A stretch of DNA of 43,003 bases from assembly GCA_902766015.1 (NCBI GenBank), contig CACXCC010000136.1, positions 1-43,003 of the forward strand, in the 5' to 3' direction. Below the pieces are notes generated by a model. It ran no database searches, was not told the origin of the DNA, and saw only the letters and a list, made by a program, of their open reading frames with translations. Made by a program: the position numbers and the translations under genes. How positions within the stretch are numbered: the first letter of the stretch is position 1; the number at the start of each line of letters is the position of its first letter. Positions 24,881 through 33,337 of the stretch are shown here, in pieces. The stretch is from an uncultured Veillonellaceae bacterium. GTDB taxonomy: Bacteria > Bacillota > Negativicutes > Selenomonadales > Selenomonadaceae.

Positions 24881-26239
24881 ATGAGCAGATTATTTGGTAC
24901 CGATGGTGTCCGCGGCGAGGCGAATGTCACGTTGATGCCGGAAATGGCTTACCGTCTGGGACGTGCCGCTACCTTATATTTCGGTAAAAAATCCGAGGAG
25001 CAGCCGCTGATCCTGATCGGACGCGATACGCGTATTTCCGGACCGATGTTTGAATCGGCTTTGACGGCGGGGATCTGCTCGGCGGGCGGGCGCGCCATGC
25101 TTGCAGGTGTCATTCCGACGCCGGCAATTGCGTATCTCGCGCGCAAACATAAAGCCAAAGCCGGTATTGTCATATCCGCTTCGCACAATCCGTTCCATGA
25201 TAACGGGATCAAATTTTTCGGCGGTGACGGTTATAAATTGCCGGATGCGGTCGAAGATGAACTCGAAGCCATCGTTCATCAGCTCGAAGAAGATGACAAT
25301 CTGCCGCGCGGCACGGGTAAAAATGTCGGCTCCTGGGAACAACGCGATGATCTGCTCAACCAGTATATCGATTTCGTTCTGAGCACCTGTACGGAGCGTT
25401 TTGACGGCATGAAGATCGTCCTCGACTGTGCAAACGGCGCGTCATATCAGGTTATGCCGCGCGTTCTGAACGAGCTCGGTGCCGAAGTCAAAGTCATTCA
25501 TGCCCTGCCGAACGGAAAGAATATCAATAAAGACTGCGGTTCGACGCATCTCGAGTCCCTGCAGAAAGCCGTTGTCGAAAATCATGCAGACTTCGGTATC
25601 GCTCATGACGGTGACGCGGATCGCTGCCTCTGTGTCGACGAAAAAGGTCAGGTTATTGACGGCGACCATATTCTCGTTATGTGCGCGATGGATATGATGA
25701 AAGCCGGTCGTCTTCCGTATAATACGGTTGTCACGACGGTTATGGCCAATATCGGTTTCCACAAAGCGGTCAAAGAAGCGGGATGCCGCGCCGAGATCAC
25801 GAAAGTCGGTGACCGCTATGTCCTCGAAAACATGCTCAAAAACGGCTATAAACTCGGCGGCGAACAGTCCGGTCATATTATCTTCACGGATTACAGCACG
25901 ACGGGGGACGGGCCGATTACGGCACTTCAAGTTCTTTCGTCACTGAAACGCAGCGGCCGTAAAGCGTCGGAACTCACGGCAATGATGACGACGTATCCGC
26001 AGCTTCTGGTTAATGTCCGTGTCAAGACGAAAGAAGGCTGGGAAGACAGTCAGGCGATTCAGGATGCGATCAAAGCCGGCGAGAAAGAACTCGGCAGTGA
26101 CGGACGCATTCTTGTTCGTCCGTCCGGTACGGAACCGTTAATTCGCGTCATGGCGGAAGGACCGGATCAGGCGCAGCTTGACCGTATTTGTCATGCGATC
26201 GCCGATGTCGTCCTCGCGGAACAGGGCGGTGTCGAGTGA
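24881..26239 (+). CDS. glmM: Phosphoglucosamine mutase
   Basis: A 452-aa enzyme converting glucosamine-6-phosphate to glucosamine-1-phosphate for UDP-GlcNAc. It has RLFGTDGVRGEAN at the start, the catalytic phosphoserine Ser101 in ISASHNPFHDNGIKFF, the metal-binding DGDADR (Asp243/245/247), GEQSGHIIF and the sugar-phosphate loop RPSGTEPLIRVM near 410. AGAGGAGG lies before the ATG. Its stop overlaps the GTG start of cbiK by four bases, tying a cell-wall gene to tetrapyrrole genes. Confidence 0.97.
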   Translation: MSRLFGTDGVRGEANVTLMPEMAYRLGRAATLYFGKKSEEQPLILIGRDTRISGPMFESALTAGICSAGGRAMLAGVIPTPAIAYLARKHKAKAGIVISASHNPFHDNGIKFFGGDGYKLPDAVEDELEAIVHQLEEDDNLPRGTGKNVGSWEQRDDLLNQYIDFVLSTCTERFDGMKIVLDCANGASYQVMPRVLNELGAEVKVIHALPNGKNINKDCGSTHLESLQKAVVENHADFGIAHDGDADRCLCVDEKGQVIDGDHILVMCAMDMMKAGRLPYNTVVTTVMANIGFHKAVKEAGCRAEITKVGDRYVLENMLKNGYKLGGEQSGHIIFTDYSTTGDGPITALQVLSSLKRSGRKASELTAMMTTYPQLLVNVRVKTKEGWEDSQAIQDAIKAGEKELGSDGRILVRPSGTEPLIRVMAEGPDQAQLDRICHAIADVVLAEQGGVE

Positions 26240-27012
26240 AACAGGCATTAATTGTTGTCAGCTTCGGTTCTTCGTCTGCGGAAACACGTGCGTTGACACT
26301 CGATGCCGTTACGGCGGATATGAAGGCGGCATTTCCGGATATGCATGTCATTCAGGCGTATACGTCGGAGTTTATCCGTAAACGCCTTGCGTCAGAAGGG
26401 ATTGACATCCCGAATCTACCGCAATGCCTGGAGCAATTGCAGGCAGAAGGATATGACCGCATCATCGTCCAGCCGACGCATTTGACGCTCGGCGAGGAAT
26501 ACGAGTCAAAAATCCATCCGGTTGTGGAGGCGGCGTCCGAAACGGGAACGGTTATCGCGGGTGAGCCGCTTTTGGCGGATCCAAATCGGTATCCGCAGGT
26601 TCTTGAAACCCTGTTGCAGGTGTTTCACCCGGAAGAAGGGGAACACCTCGTTCTCGTCGGACACGGTTCGCCGCATCGGCATAATGCCGTTTATGCGGCT
26701 TTGCAGGAAATGGCGGATCGCGGCGACCTGCCGATTCATATCGGGGTCCTTGAGGATACGGATTGGCCGTCATTTTCTGACGTCGAAGAACGCCTGCGCA
26801 TGCAGCAGGCATCCCACGTTTGTCTGGCCCCGCTTCTTATCGCGGGCGGCATGCACATCCACCGCGAAATTGCGGGCGAAGATAATGATAGTTGGAAGAA
26901 TCGACTGCAACGCATGGGACTTTCGGTTCGGACGTGCCTGCACGGACTCGGCGAATATGCCCCGTTCCGCGAGCTTTATGTCGATATGGTGCGCTCTCTG
27001 TCAAAACGGTAA
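26236..27012 (+). CDS. cbiK: Sirohydrochlorin cobaltochelatase (CbiK type)
   Basis: A 258-aa type II chelatase inserting cobalt into sirohydrochlorin in the anaerobic B12 pathway. It starts at GTG 26236 (MKQALIVVSFGSSS). Salmonella CbiK uses Glu89, His145 and His207. Here the matching segments are LTLGEEYESKI (Glu87-90), LVGHGSPH (His143) and IAGGMHIHREIAGEDNDSWKNRL (His207, His209). Length matches the family. It overlaps glmM by GTGA. It may also serve siroheme or nickel tetrapyrroles. Confidence 0.93.
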   Translation: MKQALIVVSFGSSSAETRALTLDAVTADMKAAFPDMHVIQAYTSEFIRKRLASEGIDIPNLPQCLEQLQAEGYDRIIVQPTHLTLGEEYESKIHPVVEAASETGTVIAGEPLLADPNRYPQVLETLLQVFHPEEGEHLVLVGHGSPHRHNAVYAALQEMADRGDLPIHIGVLEDTDWPSFSDVEERLRMQQASHVCLAPLLIAGGMHIHREIAGEDNDSWKNRLQRMGLSVRTCLHGLGEYAPFRELYVDMVRSLSKR

Positions 27013-27046
27013 CGCTCCGAACACGAGGAGAAAAGGAGGCCTCAAA

Positions 27047-27781
27047 ACGGCAAAACACGGAATTTTTTATGGCATCGGTGTCGGTCCGGGCGATCCGGAT
27101 CTTTTGACACTCAAGGCAGTTCGGGCATTGCAGGATACCGATGTGATTATCGCTCCGCGAACGGAGAAAAAGGAAGGCAGTGTGGCGCTTTCGATTGCAA
27201 AGCCGCATTTAAAGCCGGGGGCCAGGATCGTTTATCAGGTTTTTCCGATGGTTCGCGATTTTGCGGCGGATGATTCCGCCTGGCAGCAAAATAAAAAAGA
27301 GATTCTTGATTTGCTCCGTGTCGGGAATAACGTTGCATTTTTGACGCTCGGTGACGCAATGTTCTACAGCACGTATATTTATATCTTCCGCCTGCTGCAA
27401 AAGGAAGCGGTGGACATCCGCACGATTCCGGGAATTCCCGCCTATGTGGCGATTGCCGCGGAAGAGGGGTATCCGCTCGCGGACGGAAATGATATCGTCA
27501 CGATTATTCCGGCAACAGCACCGCGGGAAAAACGTGAAGCCGCTCTTGACGTATCGGACCGTACGGTTCTGATGAAAGTCTACCGGAATTTTCCGGAGAT
27601 CGTCGATGAACTGCAGGCACACGGGATGACGCGGGAAGCGCTTCTTGTGAGCCGTTCCGGTCTTGACGGTCATGAGGTCAGCCGCGATCTCATGTCAGAG
27701 CGGTCGAGGAAACATAATTACCTTTCGACGATTTTGACGCGAAAGGACAGCGGCGCGGAAGCGCCGGAAAGGAAGCGATAG
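27047..27781 (+). CDS. cbiL: Precorrin-2/cobalt-factor II C20-methyltransferase with an ACG start
   Basis: A 244-aa SAM-dependent methyltransferase acting at C20 of (cobalt-)precorrin-2. Motifs are GIFYGIGVGPGDPDLLTLKAVRAL at the N-terminus, FLTLGDAMFYSTYIY near 100, TIPGIPAYVAIAAEEGYPL near 130 and LMKVYRN near 180. The frame has no ATG, GTG or TTG near the AAAAGGAGG at 27031-27039. At the right spacing stands ACG (27047-27049), which gives M-A-K-H-G as in typical family members. So the start is either an unusual ACG or a mutated ATG (T-to-C). The frame is otherwise intact. btuF follows its stop by one base. Confidence 0.88.
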   Translation, partial: TAKHGIFYGIGVGPGDPDLLTLKAVRALQDTDVIIAPRTEKKEGSVALSIAKPHLKPGARIVYQVFPMVRDFAADDSAWQQNKKEILDLLRVGNNVAFLTLGDAMFYSTYIYIFRLLQKEAVDIRTIPGIPAYVAIAAEEGYPLADGNDIVTIIPATAPREKREAALDVSDRTVLMKVYRNFPEIVDELQAHGMTREALLVSRSGLDGHEVSRDLMSERSRKHNYLSTILTRKDSGAEAPERKR

Positions 27782-27782
27782 T

Positions 27783-28739
27783 ATGAGGTGGCGCAGAGGA
27801 TTATGGCTTGCGGTTGTATTGGGCGTTTTGATCTTTGCCCTTGCGGGATGCGGTCCCCAGTCGGATTCATCCGCCGGGAAAACGAAGGATCAGCCGTTTG
27901 CCGTCATCATTGACGATCTCGGCCGCGAAGTGGCAATGCCGCAGAAACCGCAGCGTATTGTCGTCACGTCAGCGTCATTTTTGGAGCCGTTGCACGAAGT
28001 CGGCGGCGATGTCGTCGGGCGTCCCGATTCGAAGACCGTAATGCCGGATTACGCGAAGGATAAGCCGAGTATCGGGCGTGTTTACCAGATTGATATGGAA
28101 AAACTGCTTGCCTGCAAGCCGGATCTGGTCATCATCAATAAAGGTATGAACGAAAAACTCGTCGAAGCGCTTGAGGCGAACGGTATACGGACCATTGTCC
28201 TTTCCGGACGCAGTTACGATCAGGTCAAACATGAAATCAAAGTCCTTGCCGCCGTTACCGGTGAAGTGCAGAAGGGCGAATCGATCATTCAGGATATGGA
28301 CGGGAAAATTACGGCGATCCGCTCCCGCATCCCGCAGGATAAACGCCGCGTTGCCGTCATTCACAGTACGAGCAACGGACTGACGATTCAGCTCAATACG
28401 AGTATTGCCGGCTCGGCCGCGGAGCTTCTCGGCTGGGAAAACACGGCAGCGGGACTCGTTCCGTTTAAAAAAGATGCCGATGCCGCGCAGTACAGCATGG
28501 AAACACTCGTACAGGAAAATCCGGAAGTCATTTTCGTGACGAGTATGGGCAATCTGCAGGAGATTCGGGGCAGTATGGAACAGCTTTTTGCGGAAAATCC
28601 GGCGTGGCAGTCGGTTCCCGCGGTTCGTGAACATCGAGTCTATTATCTGTCACAGAAATATTTCCTCCTGAGCCCCGGTATTCACTATCCGGAAGCCGTT
28701 GAGGAAATGGCAAAAGACGTTTATCCGGAGGCCTTTTGA
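27783..28739 (+). CDS. btuF: Periplasmic-binding lipoprotein of a cobalamin/metallophore ABC importer
   Basis: A 318-aa substrate-binding protein. It has a lipoprotein signal peptide (hydrophobic stretch then LAGC, Cys23) and a two-lobed fold with the family segments DDLGREVAMPQKPQRIVV, SIGRVYQIDMEKLLACKPDLVI, IQLNTSIAGSAAELLGWENTA, and VQENPEVIFV. Its partners downstream are a FecCD permease and an ATPase. Corrinoid is the favoured ligand because cbiK and cbiL precede it, but heme or siderophore binding cannot be excluded. Confidence 0.85.
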   Translation: MRWRRGLWLAVVLGVLIFALAGCGPQSDSSAGKTKDQPFAVIIDDLGREVAMPQKPQRIVVTSASFLEPLHEVGGDVVGRPDSKTVMPDYAKDKPSIGRVYQIDMEKLLACKPDLVIINKGMNEKLVEALEANGIRTIVLSGRSYDQVKHEIKVLAAVTGEVQKGESIIQDMDGKITAIRSRIPQDKRRVAVIHSTSNGLTIQLNTSIAGSAAELLGWENTAAGLVPFKKDADAAQYSMETLVQENPEVIFVTSMGNLQEIRGSMEQLFAENPAWQSVPAVREHRVYYLSQKYFLLSPGIHYPEAVEEMAKDVYPEAF

Positions 28740-29734
28740 TGGATCGGGCTTCTTTACAACGGGGGAGCGGCCGTTTCCGGCTGCTCCTCCTTTTTCTGGT
28801 GCTTATGATGTCGGCGTTCGGCGTAAGTCTGATGAAGGGAACTGTGTCAATCCGACCCGATGAGATGATCGCGGCGGCAACGGGGACGGGGTCCGGGCTG
28901 CATGAGCAGATTTTCTGGAATATCCGCCTGCCGCGTACGATTACGGGAGCCCTCGTCGGGGCCAATCTTGCCGTTTCCGGGGCAATTTTGCAGGGCATTA
29001 TGCGCAATCCGCTTGCCGATCCGCATATTATCGGCATTTCCTCGGGGGCGGGACTCGTGGGCGTGCTCGTGATGCTCGCATTTCCCGCTTACAGTTGGCT
29101 CATTACGCCGGCAGCGTTTCTCGGCGCGATGGGCGCGGCTATACTCATTTACATTCTTGCTTGGAAACAGGGGATTCAGCCTGTTCGCATTATCCTTGCC
29201 GGTGTCGCCGTGTCGGCGTTTCTCAGCGCGGGGATTTCGGCACTTATGATCCTTTACAGCGAACGGGTACACGGAGCGCTTGTCTGGCTCGTCGGCGGAC
29301 TTTCGGCGCGAAGTTGGCCCGAGGTATCCATGCTTGTACCGTATACGGCAATCGGGTTGATTCTCGCGTTTTTGGCGTCAAGACCGCTCAATCTGCTCCT
29401 TCTCGGCGATGACTTGGCGCGGGGACTCGGCTTGCGCGTCGAACTCACGCGGCTCATGATGACGGCTGTCGCGGCTTTGCTTGCGGCGAGTGCAGTCAGT
29501 GTTGCGGGACTTTTGGGCTTTGTCGGACTGATTGTTCCGCACGCCGCAAGGCTTCTCATCGGTTCGGATTACCGCTTTTTGCTGCCCGCGTCCGCTCTTC
29601 TCGGGGCTGCTCTCATTACGGGGAGTGACACGGCGGCGCGATTACTCTTTGCGCCGGCGGAACTTCCGGTCGGTATATTGATGGCTGCGCTCGGCGCGCC
29701 GTTTTTCCTGTTTTTGCTTCGTCGTATGACGTGA
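28739..29734 (+). CDS. btuC: ABC transporter permease, FecCD/BtuC family
   Basis: A 331-aa multi-helix permease. Signature segments are IFWNIRLPRTITGALVGANLAVSGAILQGIMRNPLADPHIIGISSGAGLVG-like text at about 57-105, then WLVGGLSARSW, and near the C-terminus GLLGFVGLIVPHAARLLIGSDYR. About ten hydrophobic helices. ATG 28739 overlaps the btuF stop by one base (TGATG). It forms the membrane channel of the importer. Confidence 0.9.
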   Translation: MDRASLQRGSGRFRLLLLFLVLMMSAFGVSLMKGTVSIRPDEMIAAATGTGSGLHEQIFWNIRLPRTITGALVGANLAVSGAILQGIMRNPLADPHIIGISSGAGLVGVLVMLAFPAYSWLITPAAFLGAMGAAILIYILAWKQGIQPVRIILAGVAVSAFLSAGISALMILYSERVHGALVWLVGGLSARSWPEVSMLVPYTAIGLILAFLASRPLNLLLLGDDLARGLGLRVELTRLMMTAVAALLAASAVSVAGLLGFVGLIVPHAARLLIGSDYRFLLPASALLGAALITGSDTAARLLFAPAELPVGILMAALGAPFFLFLLRRMT

Positions 29735-29748
29735 GGGGAGGAATTGCT

Positions 29749-30555
29749 ATGTTCAGCGGGACACGTCAACTGTCCGTCAAACGGGGCAACGTGACGGTTC
29801 TCGACCGACTTTCTCTTACGATCCCCCGCGGCAAACGGCTTGCGATTATCGGGCCGAACGGTGCGGGAAAGTCAACACTTTTGCGGGTTCTTGCCGGTAT
29901 CGACCGCAGTTACGAAGGCGAGGTCATTATCGACGGTCAAAATCTGCGCGACTTGACGCGGCGTCAGACGGCGCGGCGCATCGCGTTTTTGCCGCAGGGT
30001 GCGGCGGCACCGCCCGATATGACCGTGCGTCAAATTGTGACATACGGTCGTTATGCCCATCGCGCTCCGTGGGCGATCCGAACGGGGCAGAGTGACCGGA
30101 AGGCCGTTGACAATGCTTTGACATTGACCTCCATGACGGATTTGCAGGACAGGCCGATGGGTGCGCTTTCCGGCGGTGAACGACAACGCGCATTTCTCGC
30201 ACTTGCCCTTGCGCAGGAACCGGCGTACCTGTTGCTTGATGAACCGACGACATATCTTGACCTCGCGCATCAGATTGCCGTCATGCAGATTATTCGGGAT
30301 CTCAACAGCCGTCTCGGAATGACCGTCATCATGGTTCTGCATGACATCAACCACGCGCTGCAGTACGCCGATGAAACGGCGGTGCTGGCAAACCATACGA
30401 TTGCGGCACAGGGACCCTCAGATCAGATCATTGACACGTCAAGCATCGCCTCGGTCTTCGGGGTTCGGGCGGAACGGTTTACGGGCAGCGGAGGACGATC
30501 GGTCTATGTGCCCGTCGGGTTGACGTCAAAAGCAAATATTGACAATAAAGAATAA
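29749..30555 (+). CDS. btuD: ABC transporter ATP-binding protein, FecE/BtuD family
   Basis: A 268-aa ATPase. Walker A is IGPNGAGKSTLLRVLAG (near 38), the Q-loop is FLPQGAAAPPDMTV, the signature is LSGGERQRAFLALALAQ, Walker B is YLLLDEPTTYLD, and the H-loop is VLHDINHALQYAD. ATG 29749 has GGGGAGGA upstream. The C-terminal ~60 residues (FGVRAERFTGSGGRSVYVPV) resemble siderophore/B12 ATPases. The 3' end carries a TTGACGTCAA palindrome. A strong terminator follows, ending the long run from cdaA. Confidence 0.92.
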   Translation: MFSGTRQLSVKRGNVTVLDRLSLTIPRGKRLAIIGPNGAGKSTLLRVLAGIDRSYEGEVIIDGQNLRDLTRRQTARRIAFLPQGAAAPPDMTVRQIVTYGRYAHRAPWAIRTGQSDRKAVDNALTLTSMTDLQDRPMGALSGGERQRAFLALALAQEPAYLLLDEPTTYLDLAHQIAVMQIIRDLNSRLGMTVIMVLHDINHALQYADETAVLANHTIAAQGPSDQIIDTSSIASVFGVRAERFTGSGGRSVYVPVGLTSKANIDNKE

Positions 30556-30563
30556 GAAGTCCT

Positions 30564-30613
30564 ACAAAGCTGACAGAATGCATGCGGTGTTCTGTCAGCT
30601 TTGTTATTTTTTC
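30564..30613 (+). terminator. Intrinsic terminator of btuFCD unit
   Basis: Fifteen-base perfect arms, 30564-30578 and 30590-30604, around an 11-base loop are followed by T-rich sequence. A TTATTTTTTC run completes it. Confidence 0.93.
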
Positions 30614-30643
30614 TGATTATTTTCTGTATAAGAAAGATAATCC

Positions 30644-30673
30644 TTGACAATTGTGAATGATATAGGTTATCAT
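30644..30673 (+). promoter_or_regulatory. feoAB promoter with overlapping inverted repeat
   Basis: TTGACA (30644-30649), an 18-base spacer and TATCAT (30668-30673) form the promoter. The -10 is one half of the inverted repeat ATGATA-N5-TATCAT (30657-30673). The AT-rich dyad resembles a Fur-type iron box and its place over the -10 fits repression by iron. The regulator is inferred. A TGACGTCA palindrome lies in the leader at 30714-30721. Confidence 0.65.
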
Positions 30674-30739
30674 AATCTCGTGCAAAGGATATTCAGTCTC
30701 ATATATGAGATTGTGACGTCAGTACGGGAGGTGTTGAAA

Positions 30740-30967
30740 ATGACATTACGAGATGCAAAAGTCGGTGACGTCGTCAAAATTAAAGAAATCGGCGACTCCG
30801 CATTAAAAGAGCGTCTGATGACGATGGGGATGATTCCCGGAACGAAAGTAAAGGTTCTGCGTTCTGCTCCGTGGGGTGACCCGATCGCGGTACGGATTCG
30901 TTCTTACAATCTGTCGATGCGTAAAGCAGATGCAAAAAGCGTCGAGGTTGAGCCGGCTGTCGGCTAA
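30740..30967 (+). CDS. feoA: Ferrous iron transport protein FeoA
   Basis: A 75-aa SH3-like protein starting MTLRDAKVGDVVKIKEIG, with the conserved LKERLMTMGMIPGTKVKVLRSAPWGDPIAVRI core. FeoA supports FeoB-mediated Fe(II) uptake. GGGAGGTG precedes the ATG at 30740; the longer upstream frame is in the leader. feoB follows after 41 bases. Confidence 0.94.
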   Translation: MTLRDAKVGDVVKIKEIGDSALKERLMTMGMIPGTKVKVLRSAPWGDPIAVRIRSYNLSMRKADAKSVEVEPAVG

Positions 30968-31008
30968 GCCGCAGGAACCCAAAATCAAAAAGAAAGTGAG
31001 ATCAAAAC

Positions 31009-32904
31009 ATGGCAACATTATCAGTAGCCCTGACGGGCAACCCGAACACTGGTAAGTCCACGATCTTCAACGAGCTGACAGGTGCCCGTCAGAAGATCGG
31101 TAACTGGCCGGGTGTCACGGTCGATAAAAAAGTAGGCTATACGCGATATAAGGACCGCGCAATTTCGATCGTCGACCTGCCGGGTACGTACAGCGTCAAC
31201 GCACGCTCCCCGGAGGAACAGATCGTTATCGACTACCTGATGAATAACAAAATTGACCTGGTCATGGACGTCGTTGACAGCTCGAACATCGAGCGTAACC
31301 TCTTCCTGACGGTTCAGCTCCTCGAGAAAGGCATTCCTCTTCTCATTGACCTCAATATGCAGGATGAGGCGGAACGCCGCGGCGTTCATATTGACGTTCA
31401 TAAACTCGAAGATGCGATCGGCATGCCGGTTGTCACGACCGTAGGCCGCAGCAAAAAGAGCACGCAAAAACTCCTCGACGTCTTTACGAGCACGGTTATG
31501 AGCAAGTATCAGCCGAGTCAGATCGTCAAGGATCACATTGCCAAAGTCGAAGCGATTGAAGCCGGTGTCGGCACCGAAGAAGAAAAACGCGAAGCAATTA
31601 TCGAAGCGCGTTACGCACTGATTGACCAGATTATGGCGCAGGCGGTTGACCTTTCCAATGTCGGTGCTTCCAAGTCGGAAAAAATCGACCATTACCTTGC
31701 GAACGGTTTCCTCGCACTGCCGATTTTCCTCCTCATTCTTTATGCCGTATTCCAGATTACGTTTACGTGGATCGGTCAGCCGATCGCAGACTGGCTCGCC
31801 GACCTCATTACGGTTGATTTCTATGATTGGGCCGGTGAAGCATTGACGGCTGCAGGCGTCGAAGACTGGATGGTTTCTTTAGTAACTGACGGTATTATTG
31901 CCGGCGTGGGCGCGGTTCTTTCGTTCGTCCCGCTGATTTTCGTCCTGTTCTTCTGCCTGTCGTTCCTTGACGGCACGGGTTATATGGCTCGTATCGCGTT
32001 CCTCATGGACCCGATCATGCGTGCCTGCGGCCTGACCGGTAAAGGCGTTATGCCGCTCATGATGGGCTTTGGCTGCGGCGTTCCGGCTGTCATGGGTGCA
32101 AGAGCGCTTGACTCCGAGAAAGACCGTATGACTTCCATTCTTGTTACGCCGTTCCTGACTTGCGGTGCAAAATTGCCGATTATGGCTCTGTTTGCTGCGA
32201 TGTTCTTCCCGGATAATGCAGCCAACGTTGTCTTCGCCATGTATATCATCGGTGTCGTTATGGCGATTGTCGCTGCTAAACTGCTCGGCGGTACGATATT
32301 CAAAGGCAAAGGTTCGACGTTCCTGCTCGAACTGCCGCCGTATCGTATTCCGGATATGAAGACGGTTCTTCTTGAAACTTGGGATAAAGGTAAAGGTTAC
32401 CTCGTCAAAGCCGGTACGATTATCTTCGCCGCTTCCGTATTCATTTGGTTCCTCTCGAGTTACAATTTCGACGGCCCGACGGAAGAAATGAGCGAAAGCT
32501 TCCTCGCAACGCTCGGCGGTTGGATGTCCAGTCTCTTCTATCTGCAGGGATTTGCAACGTGGGAAGCCGGTGCAGCGATTATTTCCGGTATTCTTGCGAA
32601 AGAGACCGTTGTTTCCACGATTGGTATCCTGTACGGTGCCGGTGATGTCGATACCGATGAGATCGAAGATACGGCAGAAACGATGATGCAGACGGGGATG
32701 TTCACGGCATTTACGAGCCTTTCCGCTTTCACGTTCATGGTATTCTCCCAGCTGTACACGCCTTGCGTTACGGCTCTCGGTACGATCAAGAAAGAAGCGG
32801 GCGGCTGGAAATGGATGTTCTTCTCCGCCGGTTACCAGTTTGCGATCGCTTGGGTTGTCGCACTTCTGGTATATCAGATCGGCAGTCTGCTCGGTTTTGC
32901 CTGA
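31009..32904 (+). CDS. feoB: Ferrous iron transporter FeoB
   Basis: A 631-aa Fe(II) transporter. The N-terminal G domain has LTGNPNTGKSTIFNELTG (G1, 9-26), WPGVTVDKK (G2), DLPGTYS (G3) and LNMQDEA (G4-like). The membrane part has two Gate-like segments: LMDPIMRACGLTGKGVMPLMMGFGCGVPAVMGARAL with ILVTPFLTCGAKLPIMALF, and the C-terminal half with GILAKETVVSTIGILYG and SAFTFMVFSQLYTPCVTALGTIKKE. It is shorter than E. coli FeoB, without a long C-terminal extension, as usual in Firmicutes. Codon use suggests high expression. Confidence 0.97.
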   Translation: MATLSVALTGNPNTGKSTIFNELTGARQKIGNWPGVTVDKKVGYTRYKDRAISIVDLPGTYSVNARSPEEQIVIDYLMNNKIDLVMDVVDSSNIERNLFLTVQLLEKGIPLLIDLNMQDEAERRGVHIDVHKLEDAIGMPVVTTVGRSKKSTQKLLDVFTSTVMSKYQPSQIVKDHIAKVEAIEAGVGTEEEKREAIIEARYALIDQIMAQAVDLSNVGASKSEKIDHYLANGFLALPIFLLILYAVFQITFTWIGQPIADWLADLITVDFYDWAGEALTAAGVEDWMVSLVTDGIIAGVGAVLSFVPLIFVLFFCLSFLDGTGYMARIAFLMDPIMRACGLTGKGVMPLMMGFGCGVPAVMGARALDSEKDRMTSILVTPFLTCGAKLPIMALFAAMFFPDNAANVVFAMYIIGVVMAIVAAKLLGGTIFKGKGSTFLLELPPYRIPDMKTVLLETWDKGKGYLVKAGTIIFAASVFIWFLSSYNFDGPTEEMSESFLATLGGWMSSLFYLQGFATWEAGAAIISGILAKETVVSTIGILYGAGDVDTDEIEDTAETMMQTGMFTAFTSLSAFTFMVFSQLYTPCVTALGTIKKEAGGWKWMFFSAGYQFAIAWVVALLVYQIGSLLGFA

Positions 32905-32967
32905 TTGACCTATCATATGGTAAAATAAAATCGGCCTCTTTTTGACGGCCGTTAAGGAGGGATTTTT

Positions 32968-33144
32968 ATGGCTACGTTTATTACGGGTGCGTTCGTCTGC
33001 GTGGGTTTGTATTTCGCGCTGCGTCACGTTTACCGGAATTTCCGGTCCGGAACTTCGGACTGTGCCGGCTGTCGCGGTTGCAGCGGCGGAAGCTGCCATC
33101 ACTGCGCGGCGGAAATCCCTGACAATTTAGCCCGGAAAGGTTGA
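32968..33144 (+). CDS. FeoB-associated Cys-rich membrane protein (58 aa)
   Basis: This small gene begins at ATG 32968 after AAGGAGGG. It encodes one N-terminal membrane helix (ATFITGAFVCVGLYFALRHV) and a cluster of Cys and His, CAGCRGCSGGSCHHC, near residues 33-47. Small proteins of this form directly after feoB are a known family, thought to aid Fe(II) handling. An overlapping reading frame (32942-33130) is a shadow. It is followed by a terminator. Confidence 0.88.
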   Translation: MATFITGAFVCVGLYFALRHVYRNFRSGTSDCAGCRGCSGGSCHHCAAEIPDNLARKG

Positions 33145-33158
33145 CCTTCCGGCTGATG

Positions 33159-33199
33159 AAGGACTGTTGCATACGTTTTGTATGCGGCAGTCCTTTTTA
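33159..33199 (+). terminator. Intrinsic terminator of the feo operon
   Basis: AAGGACTG pairs with CAGTCCTT, and an inner GCATAC/GTATGC pair extends the stem. TTTTT follows. Confidence 0.9.
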
Positions 33200-33337
33200 T
33201 TATATTTTGGTTAGGAGGCAGGATTCTGAATTGGTTGCGGCGAATAACTAAGTCAAATCCGTTAAGGGATTGCTTTTGTGAACGGCAGATGTGTCAAAAA
33301 AACGGGATTGACATACGTATGGAAAGAAGGGGTTCCT

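Noticed and set aside
26100-26235. Cobalamin riboswitch before cbiK
   Set aside because: There is no intergenic space: cbiK starts inside the glmM stop. No B12-box pattern was seen elsewhere in the intergenic regions either.
32942-33130. A 62-aa frame overlapping the Cys-rich protein gene
   Set aside because: The frame at 32968-33144 has the proper ribosome-binding site, a membrane helix and the Cys cluster expected after feoB.
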